Assembly (NCBI GenBank): GCA_029204225.1
Contig: CM055108.1
Span: forward strand, 47,412,815-47,476,814
From: Diphasiastrum complanatum
Taxonomy: Eukaryota > Streptophyta > Lycopodiopsida > Lycopodiales > Lycopodiaceae
DNA: 64,000 nt
Reading direction: 5' to 3'
The notes under the pieces were generated by a model. It was not told where the DNA came from and did no database searches. It saw only the letters and a list, made by a program, of their open reading frames with translations. This document shows positions 1 to 11,471 of this stretch, piece after piece. The translations under genes were made by a program, and so were the position numbers. Position 1 is the stretch's first letter. Every line of letters starts with the position of its first letter.

Positions 1-39
1 CAGCTCCTCCTCTCATAGAACTCCCAATATCTCCCAATA

Positions 40-40
<1 letters not shown>

Positions 41-73
<33 letters not shown>
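41..73. repeat. (CA)n microsatellite upstream of lipase copy 1
   Basis: About 16 uninterrupted CA units lie roughly 130 bp before the lipase ATG. The S2 equivalent at 35,995-36,015 has only about 10 units, so the tract length differs between the two copies. Confidence 0.95.
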
Positions 74-74
<1 letters not shown>

Positions 75-127
75 AACCAAAAAATAGTATCTTTTAAGGA
101 CAAAATTTAAGGGTGGGATCCTATACC

Positions 128-134
128 TATATAA
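128..134 (+). promoter_or_regulatory. Putative TATA box of lipase copy 1
   Basis: TATATAA lies 66 bp upstream of the lipase ATG, a usual distance for a plant core promoter with a short 5' UTR. The identical box is at 36,072-36,078 in the second copy. Assigned from motif and position only. Confidence 0.5.
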
Positions 135-199
135 CATCTCAAAACTACTACTACTACTAACACACCAATCAATCAATCAGGAGAGCAAAGCTGGAGTCA

Positions 200-3100
200 A
201 TGGAGCCATATTGGGCTGGGATTCTTTCTCTTCTTCTATCTGTTCTTCTACACTTGCATGGCTGCTGCTATGCCGATACCTGGGCTGCTATGCCAGTGCA
301 TGGGACTGGCAAATTGCAGCCTGAAGATGGCATTTGTGCTGCACTCGTTACTCCATATGGCTATTCATGCGAAGAACACACGGTCAGTACTGCAGGTTTC
401 AAAAAAATTATAGAAGTGAAATCCTGCACAGCTAGTAGCAACCAATGAAGCTTAATGTTTCTGTGATTTTGCAGGTGACGACAACGGATGGATATATTCT
501 TTCAGTTTATCGTATACCCCACGGTGTGAATGGGAATAGTCAGTCCTTAGGATCACCTGTTTTTCTGCAGCATGGACTATGCAGGGTACACACGCTACCT
601 TTCTCCATGCTGGATAAATAAATTTGAATAGATGGGATCTATGGGAAGTGGAAGAAATCATGTTTATAATATTGTTTTATTGGTATATATCTAGTGCCGG
701 CTGTAGTTGTGACTACACTCAGTACACATACTAGTACCCTACAGAAAAAACTAAATCCGTCAGTTTGCGCGCTTTTCTACAACATGGACCACAGGGTATG
801 TAGGTTGCCTAATTTCTCGCTAGATAGTATGTTGAATCATAAACGAGAAACAGATTTTGTGTTCAGGGGGTTCAGTGGGCAGTATTCGAGTCTCAAGGCT
901 ATATTATTCTATTGGTATGTATCTATTAATGCATGAGGTCGTAACTACACATACTACATCAACACAAACCAGTACCAACAACATGTAACGAGAAATAAAT
1001 TTTGAATCTATGGGGCACTAGAAGATTATCATGGTCAAAAGATTATTATGCTATCAGGAGATATCTATTGCTGCGTGCAGTGGTACAATTCACCTGAGAC
1101 ACTCTCGGTATGAAGCTATAGCTGCACTGTCGTATCCAGTAGTTCTATACAATTTTGCCAAAGTCAGATGTATTCGCAAACTCCTAGCTTTTGAGGGGAT
1201 CCCTTCCATGATCTGCAATTCCAATGCTACAAAATTATACACTACAAAGATTTGAGAAACTTACAAGAAGAAAATGCACCAATAAAAAACTTTCAAAAAA
1301 AAAAAAACCCCTCGCTCTAGGACAAAATATTTCGAATCAGGCACAATATACCCACCAAAAATCTAAAGGAACAAAAATGGAAGGAAGATTTTATTACAAT
1401 GTTATGCCATGCAAGCTAGTGCACTAGTCTAAGTTCAAAAGTGCATCTCAAAATGTACCATCGTGTGCTTCTGTTTTTCAAAAATGACCATCGTGTGCTC
1501 GTGTTTTTCAAGCATGACCATCTAGTACTTCTCATACTAGATCAACCAGGTTAACATAAATATTTCTCTGAAGAGTGGCTGGGCAAACTGTAGGCAGGAT
1601 ACCAGTGGCTAGAAAATTCACCTCAAGAATCACTTGGATTCGTACTTGCGGATGAGGGCTTCGACGTTTGGGTAGGTAACACTCGAGGCACACGCTGGAG
1701 CTCCGGACACATCCAACTCTCCGTTAACGATAAGGTAGCCCGTCGTTGATCAGATGAGCTAAGCTTGCATGTTTCTCCTAAGCTGTAACTTGCTAGTCAG
1801 TAGCAGCTATCAGCTTTGGAGTCGTAATGGCTGTTAGAATCTACTTACTGCAGGCATATTGGAACTGGACCGTTGACGAGCTCATGAGCTACGACCTACA
1901 GGCGATGCTAGGACTTGTGCACTCCACAACCGGTCAAAAATCTTATTATATTGGTCATTCACAGGTATCAACTATGCGGATAACGAATTCCAAATTGCTA
2001 GAATGTTTTTCTTTAACCCCAATTTAGGCTATCTCAGCTGCATTTCTTACATTCTTGTTGGAATTTGAACTGGGCAGGGCTCTCTAATCGCACTCGGAGC
2101 ACTGGCGCAAGGCACAATAACAGAACTTGTGGCATCACTAGTTCTTTTCGCTCCTGTTGCATATCTCAACCAAATCAAATCCTTCTTTGCAAAGGCTGGT
2201 GCCGATTTATACTTTGAGAAGGTAGCAAAGATTTCCTTCGTTCTATCTCAAACAAGTGGTAGAATTCAGCTTCTAACTCAGGGCACTTATATGCACTGAT
2301 TGTAACTAATTGCATCCTTGCAGCTCTTCTCCATTGCAGGCATAACTGAATTCAACCCGACAAGGTAAGTCATTTGTGGAGTTCAATGCTCTCTGATGAT
2401 ATATAGAAATCGAAGTCCAAAATTAGCTTCCCATGACATGTTGCAGCACAAAAAATAATTGATGGGCATGGAAAAACGTGGATGGTAGAATCGATTTAGA
2501 CACAACTATACATATAATGCAATCAGCTATACACTTAGGACTCTTGACTATACTGAAGCACCCATCACATACACAACCATGAGTTGAGTGATCTAAAATG
2601 CAAATCAGAAAATAAGAACTATTTTTCACTGGTTCTATTGAGCTGCCACACACTTCTTGTGCTTAATATGATGAATGTAATTCTTCTTCTTTTGGTTTTG
2701 CAGTGGAATAGGTGCTGACTTTATGGATTTTGTATGTGCAAGAAGCGATTCTCAATGTAAAGCATTTTGGGGCAAAAAATTTGTGGTTAAATACATACGG
2801 CTTGGCCCTTTTCCTTAGAAGATATCATTTGTGGAGGTAGCTATAGCTGGGTGTTTGTTTTCAGCATGATTCTTAGTCACAGCCTATGCCCCAATGGGTG
2901 GATCAAGATGTGTTTGCATGGGTGGAGAGAGCCCCTCACAAGGGTGAAGTGTTCCAATTTATTACCTCCAAATGGTGAGTTTCACCAAGTGCTAGTATAT
3001 TGATTGTTTTTCTTATGGGTGATCCACTCGCTATGCCTTCAATGCTCTTGACAAATTGATCTTCCTCTACGCTTGTGACAAAGTTACTCCCAACCACGTG

Positions 3101-3996
3101 TAGCCGCCATTGGCATGTTTCCCCCAATGAGATGTACTTAATAGTAAGTGGGCATGGGCTAGGAAGGTAAAACATATAAATGTGACTATGTGGCATATCA
3201 ATTATGCTTAGCTTTTGCAGTGTAAGTTTCATCTTTGTCAAGTTCTTCTCAATGCATATTTCTATGCTTGTGCAGGGCCTAATTGTTGCATGAACATGAC
3301 TCGAGTTCCATTTTATCTCCAATTCGACCCTCAACCCACGTCCACAAAGAACATTATGCATTTTTCTCAATGTAAGTCCTTACCCATCAACTTTTCATAC
3401 ATCTATTGGTAGGAGAATAAATTGCTCATAACATGTTAAACAATTGAATGATGGATATAGCACACATAATGTGTCACCAATAAAAAGCTACATGCATGAT
3501 ATTGAAAGAAATTTAAATTGTACATAATCATATTTTTTAATACAACAAAGACGGAAAATAAAAATGTACATAAGCACAACTCGCAATAAAACCAACAATA
3601 ATTTCAAATACATTTAAAATGGTGTAATGCTTTTGACAAGTAGTGGACATATGCAACATCCTCTAACATCATATTGCTTCTATTCCAGTGATCCGAACTG
3701 GAACCTTTCAGAAATATGATTATGGCACAAGCGGTAATATGGTGGAGTATTTGCAACCTTACCCCCCCACCTATGAACTCTCGAGCATATCTACAGAAAT
3801 CTCCTTATTTATTCTACATGGAGGACTTGATCAGTTGGCAGATGCAAATGATGTTCAATGCCTAATTGGTGACCTAAAATGTAAGGTGAAAACAACTTTT
3901 GTAGAATCATATGGTCATTCAGATTTTATTGTTGGCATGCATGCCTATGAAGACGTTTACCAAGATGTCGTCTCATTTCTAAAGTCAAGCAACTAA
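200..3996 (+). CDS. Acid-lipase-family alpha/beta hydrolase, copy 1 (nine exons, one splice donor damaged)
   Basis: Predicted triacylglycerol or acyl-ester hydrolase of the plant gastric/lysosomal-lipase-like family, probably secreted or vacuolar. Exons by consensus sites and frame: 200-382, 475-585, 1594-1734, 1854-1964, 2078-2221, 2324-2364, 2704-2771, 3276-3371, 3689-3996; 1,203 nt, 400 residues, the usual family length. Seen: hydrophobic signal peptide at residues 1-25, oxyanion motif HGL at 94-96, nucleophile elbow GHSQG with Ser181 split across exons 4 and 5, acid GGLDQLAD with Asp346, and base YGHSDF with His375. Most introns fit GT-AG. The intron 7 donor at 2,772 reads GCAAAA where copy 2 has GTAAGA. 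Read-through would add 15 codons and stop at residue 281, before Asp346 and His375. Arg98 replaces Gly98 of copy 2. Probably impaired, possibly a pseudogene. Confidence 0.85.
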
Positions 3997-6159
3997 GCTT
4001 TTATGTGATAGAGTTGTTTGATTACATACAACTCATAATATGAAGTTCATATTCTTTACAACTATGTCTCTCAAGATAATGGTCCTAATATCTTACTAGA
4101 TAAATATGCAATCCGATTTGATAAGATTATATAGTGGAAGCAGTCAAGAATTATAAGAGAGAAGGACTTTGGTTGCTATCATCAACTTTTTATGCATATG
4201 TATAGCATCATGTTTGTTCATAACATCCACTTGGAAAAACAAATCGTGCTTCTTGGTTATTGTATGTATGCCTTTTGTGGGAGGCTCACTACAACATTCT
4301 GGAGGTTTTTCAACCCTATTACTGAGGCTTTTCTGAAGTAAAAAAGATAATAAAAAGTCCCTGTCTGAAGGCGAGAAGGTTGGGGAGGAGTCTGAACAGG
4401 AGTGTAACCAACAAGGGTCTGAATGGGAGAAAAAATGGGTGGAGTGGCCTGACAAGAGGGAACACGGTGCCATGGAGTCCCCTTTATACGAAAAACGAGG
4501 TCTTGGGCAATGGGTGCCGAAGACGAAAAAATGTGAGGGGTGAGTATGGGGGTGCCGGAATACTCAAGTGTGACAGATGCAGGAGTCGTAGTATTAGGTG
4601 CCATGCACGCTGCTTCCTAAGTTAGGGTTTCTCAAAGTAAGGAATTCCTATGACGTGAGGGACATGCTAGACTCGAGGCCGCATGAGGCACGACATTCAT
4701 CAGTTAGAATTATGTGCATTGGATATACAGTATTCTTGGATAGAATATTCCTTAGTTAAGGAAGGAGAGTCAATTCTTTGATGATTGTTTCCCAGAGAGC
4801 TCAATTGGATAATGAATCATAATGAATTCGAGAATATAACTGAATCGATATTCAGCAGGACTTTGGGTATCTAGATTGTAATCTAAAGTTTTTGTAGTTG
4901 AAGAAGGTTGTCATTTTGTTATGCATTCAGTCTTTAATTACCAGTGGTTTATAGAACTTGAATCTTGCACTTCAGTTAAAGAATCATGTTTGAAGATTAT
5001 TTCTAAATCCAATATTTTCTTAGTGGGAAGATTTTGGAATGATTCTTACGTTTCTTGAGTTATGTTGGACATATACTCCAGCATCCTGTAAATGATTAAG
5101 TATGGTTTTGGATTCCAAAAAATTATGATTGACGAATCATATGAATCTAAATATTTATGATTGATGAATCATAAATAGATACTTGATTATTGTCAGTGGA
5201 TTGAGTAAGAATTCAGATCAGTGTTTTTGAATCTCTCTACTCTAGTATTATTGAGAACCTATGGATCTCAAAGACATTCTCACAAGATAAGTATTTTACT
5301 CGTGGAGAATTTAATTTATGTAGTGGATACTATTCTACTATAGTTTATGGTCTGCAGATGCTTCAGTACAGTTCTTCATTTACTTGGATCTCCAGTTATT
5401 ATAGGAGACAAACAAGTCTATGAAGATGAATGAATGCTATTTTCTTGTACATTTAGCATAAGCTGTCTATTAGACTATTTTTGCATCTAGCAACTGATAG
5501 AATGGGAGAGTTGTTCTACAATATTCCTGCTCTCTTTTCTATTCACGTTCTTCTATCTCCATTGCCTCCATCAGCTTCTACATTAGGCGAAAGTCATATC
5601 ATTAAAAAAACATTTGTCATTTATAAATTCATGTGTCATTGCATAAATCATCATTCATAAATGTTGGTAGTTTCCAAATGCATAACATAAGTCTTAGTTA
5701 TTGTATGTATGCCATGAGCAGCAACCCAATTTATCCGCATGCCTTGCCTCTCCAATAACTCGAGAGTAATGCTTGGACATACATATACTCGTCATGGGTG
5801 GGAGGCCACCCTATGACAGATTTCAACATAAACATTACAATTTGTGACATATCAAAAAAGCATTTTAATTTAGGGTGTGCAAATGAAAACCTCGAATATA
5901 TAACAATTTGAATTCAATATAAGAGTTTATGGTAGACTTACAAAGTGGCCAAAAAATATCCCTCGCCGCCATTGCCCAAGTGAGAAGCCCCCATGATCTC
6001 TAGTCGAACTCTGGTTGTCTCTGATCACTGCGAGGGCATAGTTGGCTTCTCTGTTCTTGTTGGTTGGTACTCTAGCATGTACCATACATACCTGTTGGTG
6101 TTGTGAAAGTGAAGGAATGAACAAGGGTAGAACAAAGAGAGGGGATTGATACATGTGAT
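3997..6159. other. Spacer 3' of lipase copy 1, no recognisable gene
   Basis: The lipase 3' flank is shared with S2 at 39,938-42,185 and, for its first part, with 8,984-9,665 and 58,590-58,853. No ORF resembles a known family. Several short ORFs around 4,140-4,620 recur in all copies because the DNA is repeated; they overlap on both strands and no reading frame is clearly preferred. Confidence 0.5.
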
Positions 6160-8610
6160 CTAGCTCCAATTGAAAGCATTGATCATGTGTGAAAAATTGA
6201 TGATGGTGCAAAGGCCTGCTACAAAATGGAATGGAGGACTCCCAAAAACATCACAGAAATAGCAGAAATCCTTAATCTGGACAAAGCCAGCAAGGACGAC
6301 AAAAACAAATATATTTCTATTGGCCTTTGATGCAATTTGATAAATGTGAATGATGTCGGAATTAGAGAGGGGGGGAGCTGGGAAAGGTAGAGAAAAATAA
6401 TAGAAAACTAGTCTAATGTGATATTGAAAAGTGATAGGTAAATTGTCGTCTAGAGCAGTGGAAAACTCTAGAACAAAGGTGAACTGCTTTTTGAGATTTT
6501 GCAGTTGGCCTTCCGTTTTCTTGAGTGCATGCTCGTCTTCTTGGAACGTGGTGCGTAGGGTGGCCAGCTCGGTGTCCTTTGTTATGAGCACTGCATCATG
6601 AGGTTTTCTTTGGTCTTGATAGGTATGTAGCACCTGGACAGAGTGATCCTTGTAGTATTTGACGTGCTTCCGCTGGAGTTTCTGGGCGGCCGATGTCTCT
6701 TCTTCTGCCGTTGCCGCCATCTGATTGAGCATAGCTTGGATGGCCTGCACTTGTTGATTAGCTTGCTGGACTTTTAGCTCCAAGGTCGTCTGTTGGGTGG
6801 TGAAGTTGGCCTAGGCTCTCTGCAATTCCATCTTTTTCTTATAAACATTTTGTTCCAGTTGGCAGATGTAGTCCTTGAGCGATCTCTCGGTGGCTCTAAG
6901 ATATTCACACTCCTACTCTAGTGCGGTCTATCTCAACACCAAATGTTGGCGGTTGGATTGATATGTTTTCTGTGCGGTCTTCTCTTGGTTGAGCTCGGTC
7001 TGAAATTTGGACATGAGCTATTGGTGTTGTTCTATTTTCTATAGCTGGCCTGTCAACCGGTGGACCAGTGTCTGGCTCTCAGTCCTCTCTTTTTCTTGCT
7101 CTCTTTTCAGCTATGCCACCTGATTACTAGGCCTGCAACATTTACCCTACCACCAATTGGCCGCAAGATTGCTTAGTAGCTCTTTTAGAGAGCATCTCGT
7201 AGAGTTGTTGGAGGTCTGTTAAGTCAGTCCAACAACCCAGAGCCTGAGTGTCCCATGAGCTGGCCGAAGTGACAGAGCTACGATGGGTAGGGAGGGAGGT
7301 GTGGTGACAAAGATGGTGGTGATGGGTGGAATAGTGATGGTGCAGATGGCGACGATAACATGGGTGATAATAGATGTGGCGAGAGCGGCGATAGTGGAAA
7401 CAACTGTGGGGCGAACGGGAGATGAAACAAATGGAATAGTGACAGTAAGAGGGGATGAGGTGTCAATGGCGAGAGTGGTGATTGTAAAAATGGTGGAAAT
7501 TGCGACAACTATGGAGACATGGGAAGAATTGGTGGGATGGATGGGGCTATGTACAGGGGATATGATCTGAAGTAGGGGGGAGGAGCAGATGGGGCTGGTG
7601 TGCATTGGGCTAGTGTGTGTGTGAATAGATGTCATAGGCGATGATGCAAAGGTGCGGGCGACTGTTGGCCTGCCAACAATAGCGTGAGTGGATCTTGTGA
7701 GGATAGACTGGCAGATGGAGAGAAGGGTGTTGACGTCTTAACACCTAGATGCTCGAGGTGAGTGTAGGCAATGATGGTGATGATGCCACCACAGGCGATC
7801 CATGAGGGGCACTTGAAAGCAGCCTGTAACTCCTTTACAAGAAATGAGGCCCAATCATAAGCAGTATTTGGTCCTTCCATCAGTGACGTCATGATAATGA
7901 TTTTCTTGGACACGTGGAGGGGACAGAGGGAACTCATGATGATGGTGGTGGACAGAAAATCTATTGCGTCACGGAGATTTGAATTCCTGAGTTGCGAAAT
8001 CAGGTACCCATCATTGGTTTTTGTTTTAACGTCATCATTAGCTGGACGAAAAAACGTGGATACGTCAAATTTGTGAGGGTTCGGGTGGGGCAGGTGGGTG
8101 GAGTGTGGAAGAGTTAGAGCTATCGAACTTAGCTACGGGTCAAGGGAGACCACATGGTTTTGCCCTTAATAGGTGATGGTGAAATGATTTTTGTCGAAAG
8201 TGAAAAAGACTTGCTCGACCAAAGCAAGGTCCTAGAAGATGGACACTTCCATATTATGGAGGTCCGCGACAGTCAGGCTTGCGAGACAACCATCGGTATG
8301 GAGAGCTGCAATCTCTTGCTCCACATGATGGTGTACCGTGAAGTTGCACGCGTGACAAGAGCAGTAGTTCGGCGAGCAGACCGGGGAGATGTTTCTCCCT
8401 CCTCTCGGCTGGGGGACATGGATGAGGTTGGGGAAGAAGACGAGGTGGGTCTGGTCTACTGGGACATGGATGGTGAGGTAGCGGTCCATGAGGACATAGC
8501 AGGGTTGGAGGAATGACTAGGGCTAGATGGTGTGGCGGTGCTTCAGGTGATGCAGGCATTTTGGCCTGATGGAGCGGTAACATCTGAAAGATGATGTTTC
8601 GGTGCCATGG
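6160..8610 (-). pseudogene. Decayed mobile-element-type ORF with coiled-coil region (S1 copy)
   Basis: Read on the minus strand, a Ser/Thr/Pro-rich N-terminal part (about 8,610-8,250) is followed by a globular stretch near 7,937-7,680. That stretch contains YDWASFLVKELQAAFKCPSW and a HLEHLGVK motif. Next come a low-complexity Ser/Pro/Thr linker (7,635-7,219) and a long Gln/Glu/Lys-rich coiled coil (about 7,150-6,440). The layout recalls ORFs carried by plant LTR elements, with a DNA- or RNA-associated domain, a linker and a coiled coil, but I do not recognise the family with certainty. Frameshifts and in-frame stops occur; within the coiled coil upstream of 6,783 all six stops are TAG. The S2 copy at 42,186-44,873 has fewer stops. 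Confidence 0.5.
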
Positions 8611-8664
8611 ATGCAGTCAAGTATAGATGTGGATGGGGGTTTGAGGGAGAGTTAAATTGGAGAT

Positions 8665-8821
8665 GGCGAGTAATTCTCGGGTGGCGAGGTATCAACAGTG
8701 GACGAGTAATAAAAATGGCGAATAAGAGAAAATCGGCGAGTAATACAAATGGAGAGTTATAGACATGCGAGTAATAGGCACGAGTAATAAGCGCGAGTTA
8801 TAGACAACGGAGTAATATGGG
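8665..8821. repeat. Array of GCGAGTAAT-like motifs (first S1 block)
   Basis: Degenerate, irregularly spaced copies of CGAGTAAT, GAGTTATA and GCGAGT lie next to each other. The same array continues in the duplicated block at 11,125-11,450, and it is the site where Copia A2 inserted in S2. It lies just upstream of the minus-strand coiled-coil ORF, so it may be part of that element's 5' region. Confidence 0.6.
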
Positions 8822-8983
8822 GTTGGCAGATGCAAATGATGTTCAACGCCTAATTGGTGACCTAAAATGTAAGGTGAAAACAACTTTTGTAGAATCATAT
8901 GGTCATTCAGATTTTATTGTTGGCATGCATGCCTATGAAGACGTTTACCAAGATGTCGTCTCATTTCTAAAGTCAAGCAACTA
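8822..8983 (+). pseudogene. Lipase exon 9 fragment (C-terminal about 53 codons)
   Basis: The fragment starts inside the LADANDV motif and runs in frame through the YGHSDF histidine motif to the normal TAA stop. There is no upstream exon, promoter or splice site, so it cannot encode a lipase. It keeps CGC (Arg) where lipase copy 1 has TGC (Cys) and copy 2 has CGC, which suggests it preserves the older state of S1. Confidence 0.85.
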
Positions 8984-9665
8984 AGCTTTTATGTGATAGA
9001 GTTGTTTGATTACATACAACTCATAATATGAAGTTCATATTCTTTACAACTATGTCTCTCAAGATAATGGTCCTAATATCTTACTAGATAAATATGCAAT
9101 CTGATTTGATAAGATTATAAAGTGGAAGAGAAGGATTTTGGTTGCTATAATCAACTTTTTATGCATATGTAAAGCATCATGTTTGTTCATAACATCCACT
9201 TGGAAAAACAAATCGTGCTTCTTGGTTATTGTATGTATGCCTTTTGTGGGAGGCTCACTACAACATTCTGGAGGTTTTTCGACCCTATTAGCGAGGCTTT
9301 TCTGAAGCAAAAAAGATAATAAAAAGTCCCTGTCTGAAGGCGAGAAGGTTGGGGAGGAGTCTGAACAAGAGTGTAACCAACAGGGGTCTGAATGGGAGAC
9401 AAAATGGGTGGAGTGGCCTGACAAGAGGGAACACGGTGCCATGGAGTCCCCATTATACGAGAAACGAGGTCTTGGGCAATGGGTGTCGAAGACGAAAAAA
9501 TGTGAGGGGTGAGTATGGGGGTGCCGGGATACTCAAGTTTGACAGATGCAGGAGTCGTAGTATTAGGTGCCATGCACGCTGTTTCCTAAGTTCGGGTTTC
9601 TCAAAGTAAGGAATTCCTATGACGTGAGGGACATGCTAGACTCGAGGCCGCATGAGGCACGACAT

Positions 9666-11075
9666 TAGCTCTTTCAGAGAGCATCTAGCAGAGTTGTTGT
9701 TGGAGGCCTGTTAAGTCAGTCCAACAACCCAGAGCCTGAGTGTCCCATGAGATGGCCGAAGGTGATAGAGCTACGATGGGTAGGGAGAGAGGTGTGGTGA
9801 CAAAGATGGTGGTGATGGGTGGAATAATGTTGGTGCAGATGGTGACGATAACATGGGTGATAATAGAGGTGGCATGGGCGGCGATAGTGGAAACAACTGC
9901 GGGGCGAACGGGAGATGAAACAAATGGAATAGTGACAGTAAGAGGGGATGAGGTGGCAATGGCGAGAGTGGTGATTGTAAAAATGGTGGAAATTGCGACA
10001 ACTATGGAAACAGGGGAAGAATTGGTGGGATGGATGGGGCTATGTATAGGGGATATGATCTGAAGTAGGGGGGGAGGAGTGGATGGGGTTGGTGCGCATT
10101 GGGCTAGTGTGTTTGTGAGTAGATGTCATAGGCGATGATGCAAAGGTGCGAGCGACTGTTGGCCTGCCAACAATAGCGTGAGTGGATCTTGTGAGGATAG
10201 ACTGGCAGATGGAGAGGAGGGTGTGGACGTCTTAACACCTAGATGCTCGAGGTGAGTGTAGGCAATGATGGTGATGATGCCACCACAGGCGATCCATGAG
10301 GGGCACTTGAAAGATGCCTGTAACTCCTTTACCAGAAATGAGGCCCAATCATAAACGATATTTGGTCCTTCCATCATTGTCGTCATGATAATGACTTGCT
10401 TGGACACGTGGAGGGGACAGTGGGAGCTCATGACGATGGTGGTGGACAAAAAATGTATTGCGTCACGGAGATTTGGATTCCTGAGTTGCGAAATCAGGGA
10501 CCCATCATTGGGTTTTGTTTTAACATCATGATTATCTGGACAAAAAAACGTGGATACGTCAAATTTGTGAGGGTTCGGGTGGGGCAGGTGGGTGGAGTGT
10601 GGAAGAGTTAGAGCTATTGAACTTAGCTACGGGTCAAGGGAGACCACATGGTTTTGCCCTTAATAGGTGATGGTGAAATGATTTTTGTCGAAAGTGAAAA
10701 AGACTTGCTCGACCAGAGCAAGGTCCTAGAAGATGGACACTTCCATGTTATGGAGGTCCGCGACAGTCAGGACTGCGAGACAACCATCGGTATGGAAAGC
10801 TGCAATCTCTTGCTCCACAGGATGGTGTACCGTGAAGTTGCACGCGTGACAAGAGCAGTAGTTTGGTGAGCAGATCGGGGAGATGTTTCTCCCTCCTCTC
10901 GGTGGAGGACGAGGTGGATCTGGTCTACTGGGACATGGATGGTGAGGTAGCGGTCCGTGAGGACACAGCAGGTTGGAGGAACGACTAGGGCTAGATGGTG
11001 TAGCAGTGCTTCAGGTGATGCAGGCTTTTTGGCCTAATGGAGCGGTAACGTCTGAAAGACGACGTTTCGGTGCCA
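9666..11075 (-). pseudogene. N-terminal part of the coiled-coil ORF, duplicated copy
   Basis: This is a second S1 copy of the minus-strand ORF described at 6,160-8,610. It contains the Ser/Pro-rich N-terminal part, the globular stretch (best frame about 10,449-10,126) and the low-complexity linker. The coiled coil is absent because the deletion in this duplication removed it. The remaining open stretches are broken by frameshifts. No function can be assigned. Confidence 0.5.
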
Positions 11076-11124
11076 TGGATGCAGTCAAGTATAGATGTGG
11101 ATGGGGGTCTGAGGGCGAGTTAAA

Positions 11125-11450
11125 TTGGAGATGGCGAGTAATTGTCAGGTGGTGAGATATCAACAGTGGACAAGTAATAAAAATGGCGAATAAGAGAAAA
11201 TTGGCGAGTATTACAAATGGAGAGTTATAGACATGCGAGTAATAGGCGCGAGTAATTAGCGCGAGTTATAGACAACGAAGTAATGTGGGGTTGGCAAATA
11301 ATAAACTGATGGCGAGTAAATACAAATGCGAGTAATGGCAAGTCGACAAGTAAATACAAATGGCGAGTAATGGCAAGTTGACAAGTGATAGCAAACACGC
11401 GAGTAGTAGAGAACTGGTGAGTAATAGGCAAGTGATAAGATGCATTATGG
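11125..11450. repeat. Array of GCGAGTAAT-like motifs (second S1 block)
   Basis: At least five exact GCGAGTAAT copies and many near copies (GAGTAA, CAAGTAA, GAGTTATA) lie within about 320 bp, partly as a longer unit including AAATACAAATG. Spacing is irregular, so this is not a simple satellite. Matches 51,334-51,545 in S2. Confidence 0.65.
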
Positions 11451-11463
11451 TATAACTCGCCCA

Positions 11464-11471
11464 TATATATA
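11464..11471 (-). promoter_or_regulatory. Candidate TATA box reading leftward
   Basis: TATATATA is flanked on both sides by GGCGAGTTATA-type motifs and lies upstream, on the minus strand, of the coiled-coil ORF copy at 11,075-9,666. The same arrangement is at 51,560-51,567 in S2. The motif is symmetric, so the direction is inferred from the neighbouring ORF. Confidence 0.25.

Larger units (their letters stand above)
8822..11283. repeat. Internal tandem duplication inside S1 with a 2.5-kb deletion
   Basis: 8,822-9,665 repeats 3,833-4,677 (end of lipase exon 9 plus 3' flank), and 9,666-11,283 repeats 7,183-8,825. The sequence between 4,678 and 7,182 is missing from the second copy. The left joint falls at GGTTGGCAGA, a short stretch common to both partners. 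S2 has no such duplication, so it arose after the segments separated. Confidence 0.85.

Noticed and set aside
3215-3412. Stand-alone 65-codon ORF (also 39,162-39,359)
   Set aside because: It is lipase exon 8 read with flanking intron sequence in the same frame, not a separate gene.
7283-7570. Plus-strand open frame rich in Val, Thr, Met and Gly (also 9,740-10,063 and 43,547-43,834)
   Set aside because: Composition is driven by purine-rich low complexity. The minus strand carries the Ser/Pro/Thr linker of the coiled-coil ORF, which fits better with its neighbours.
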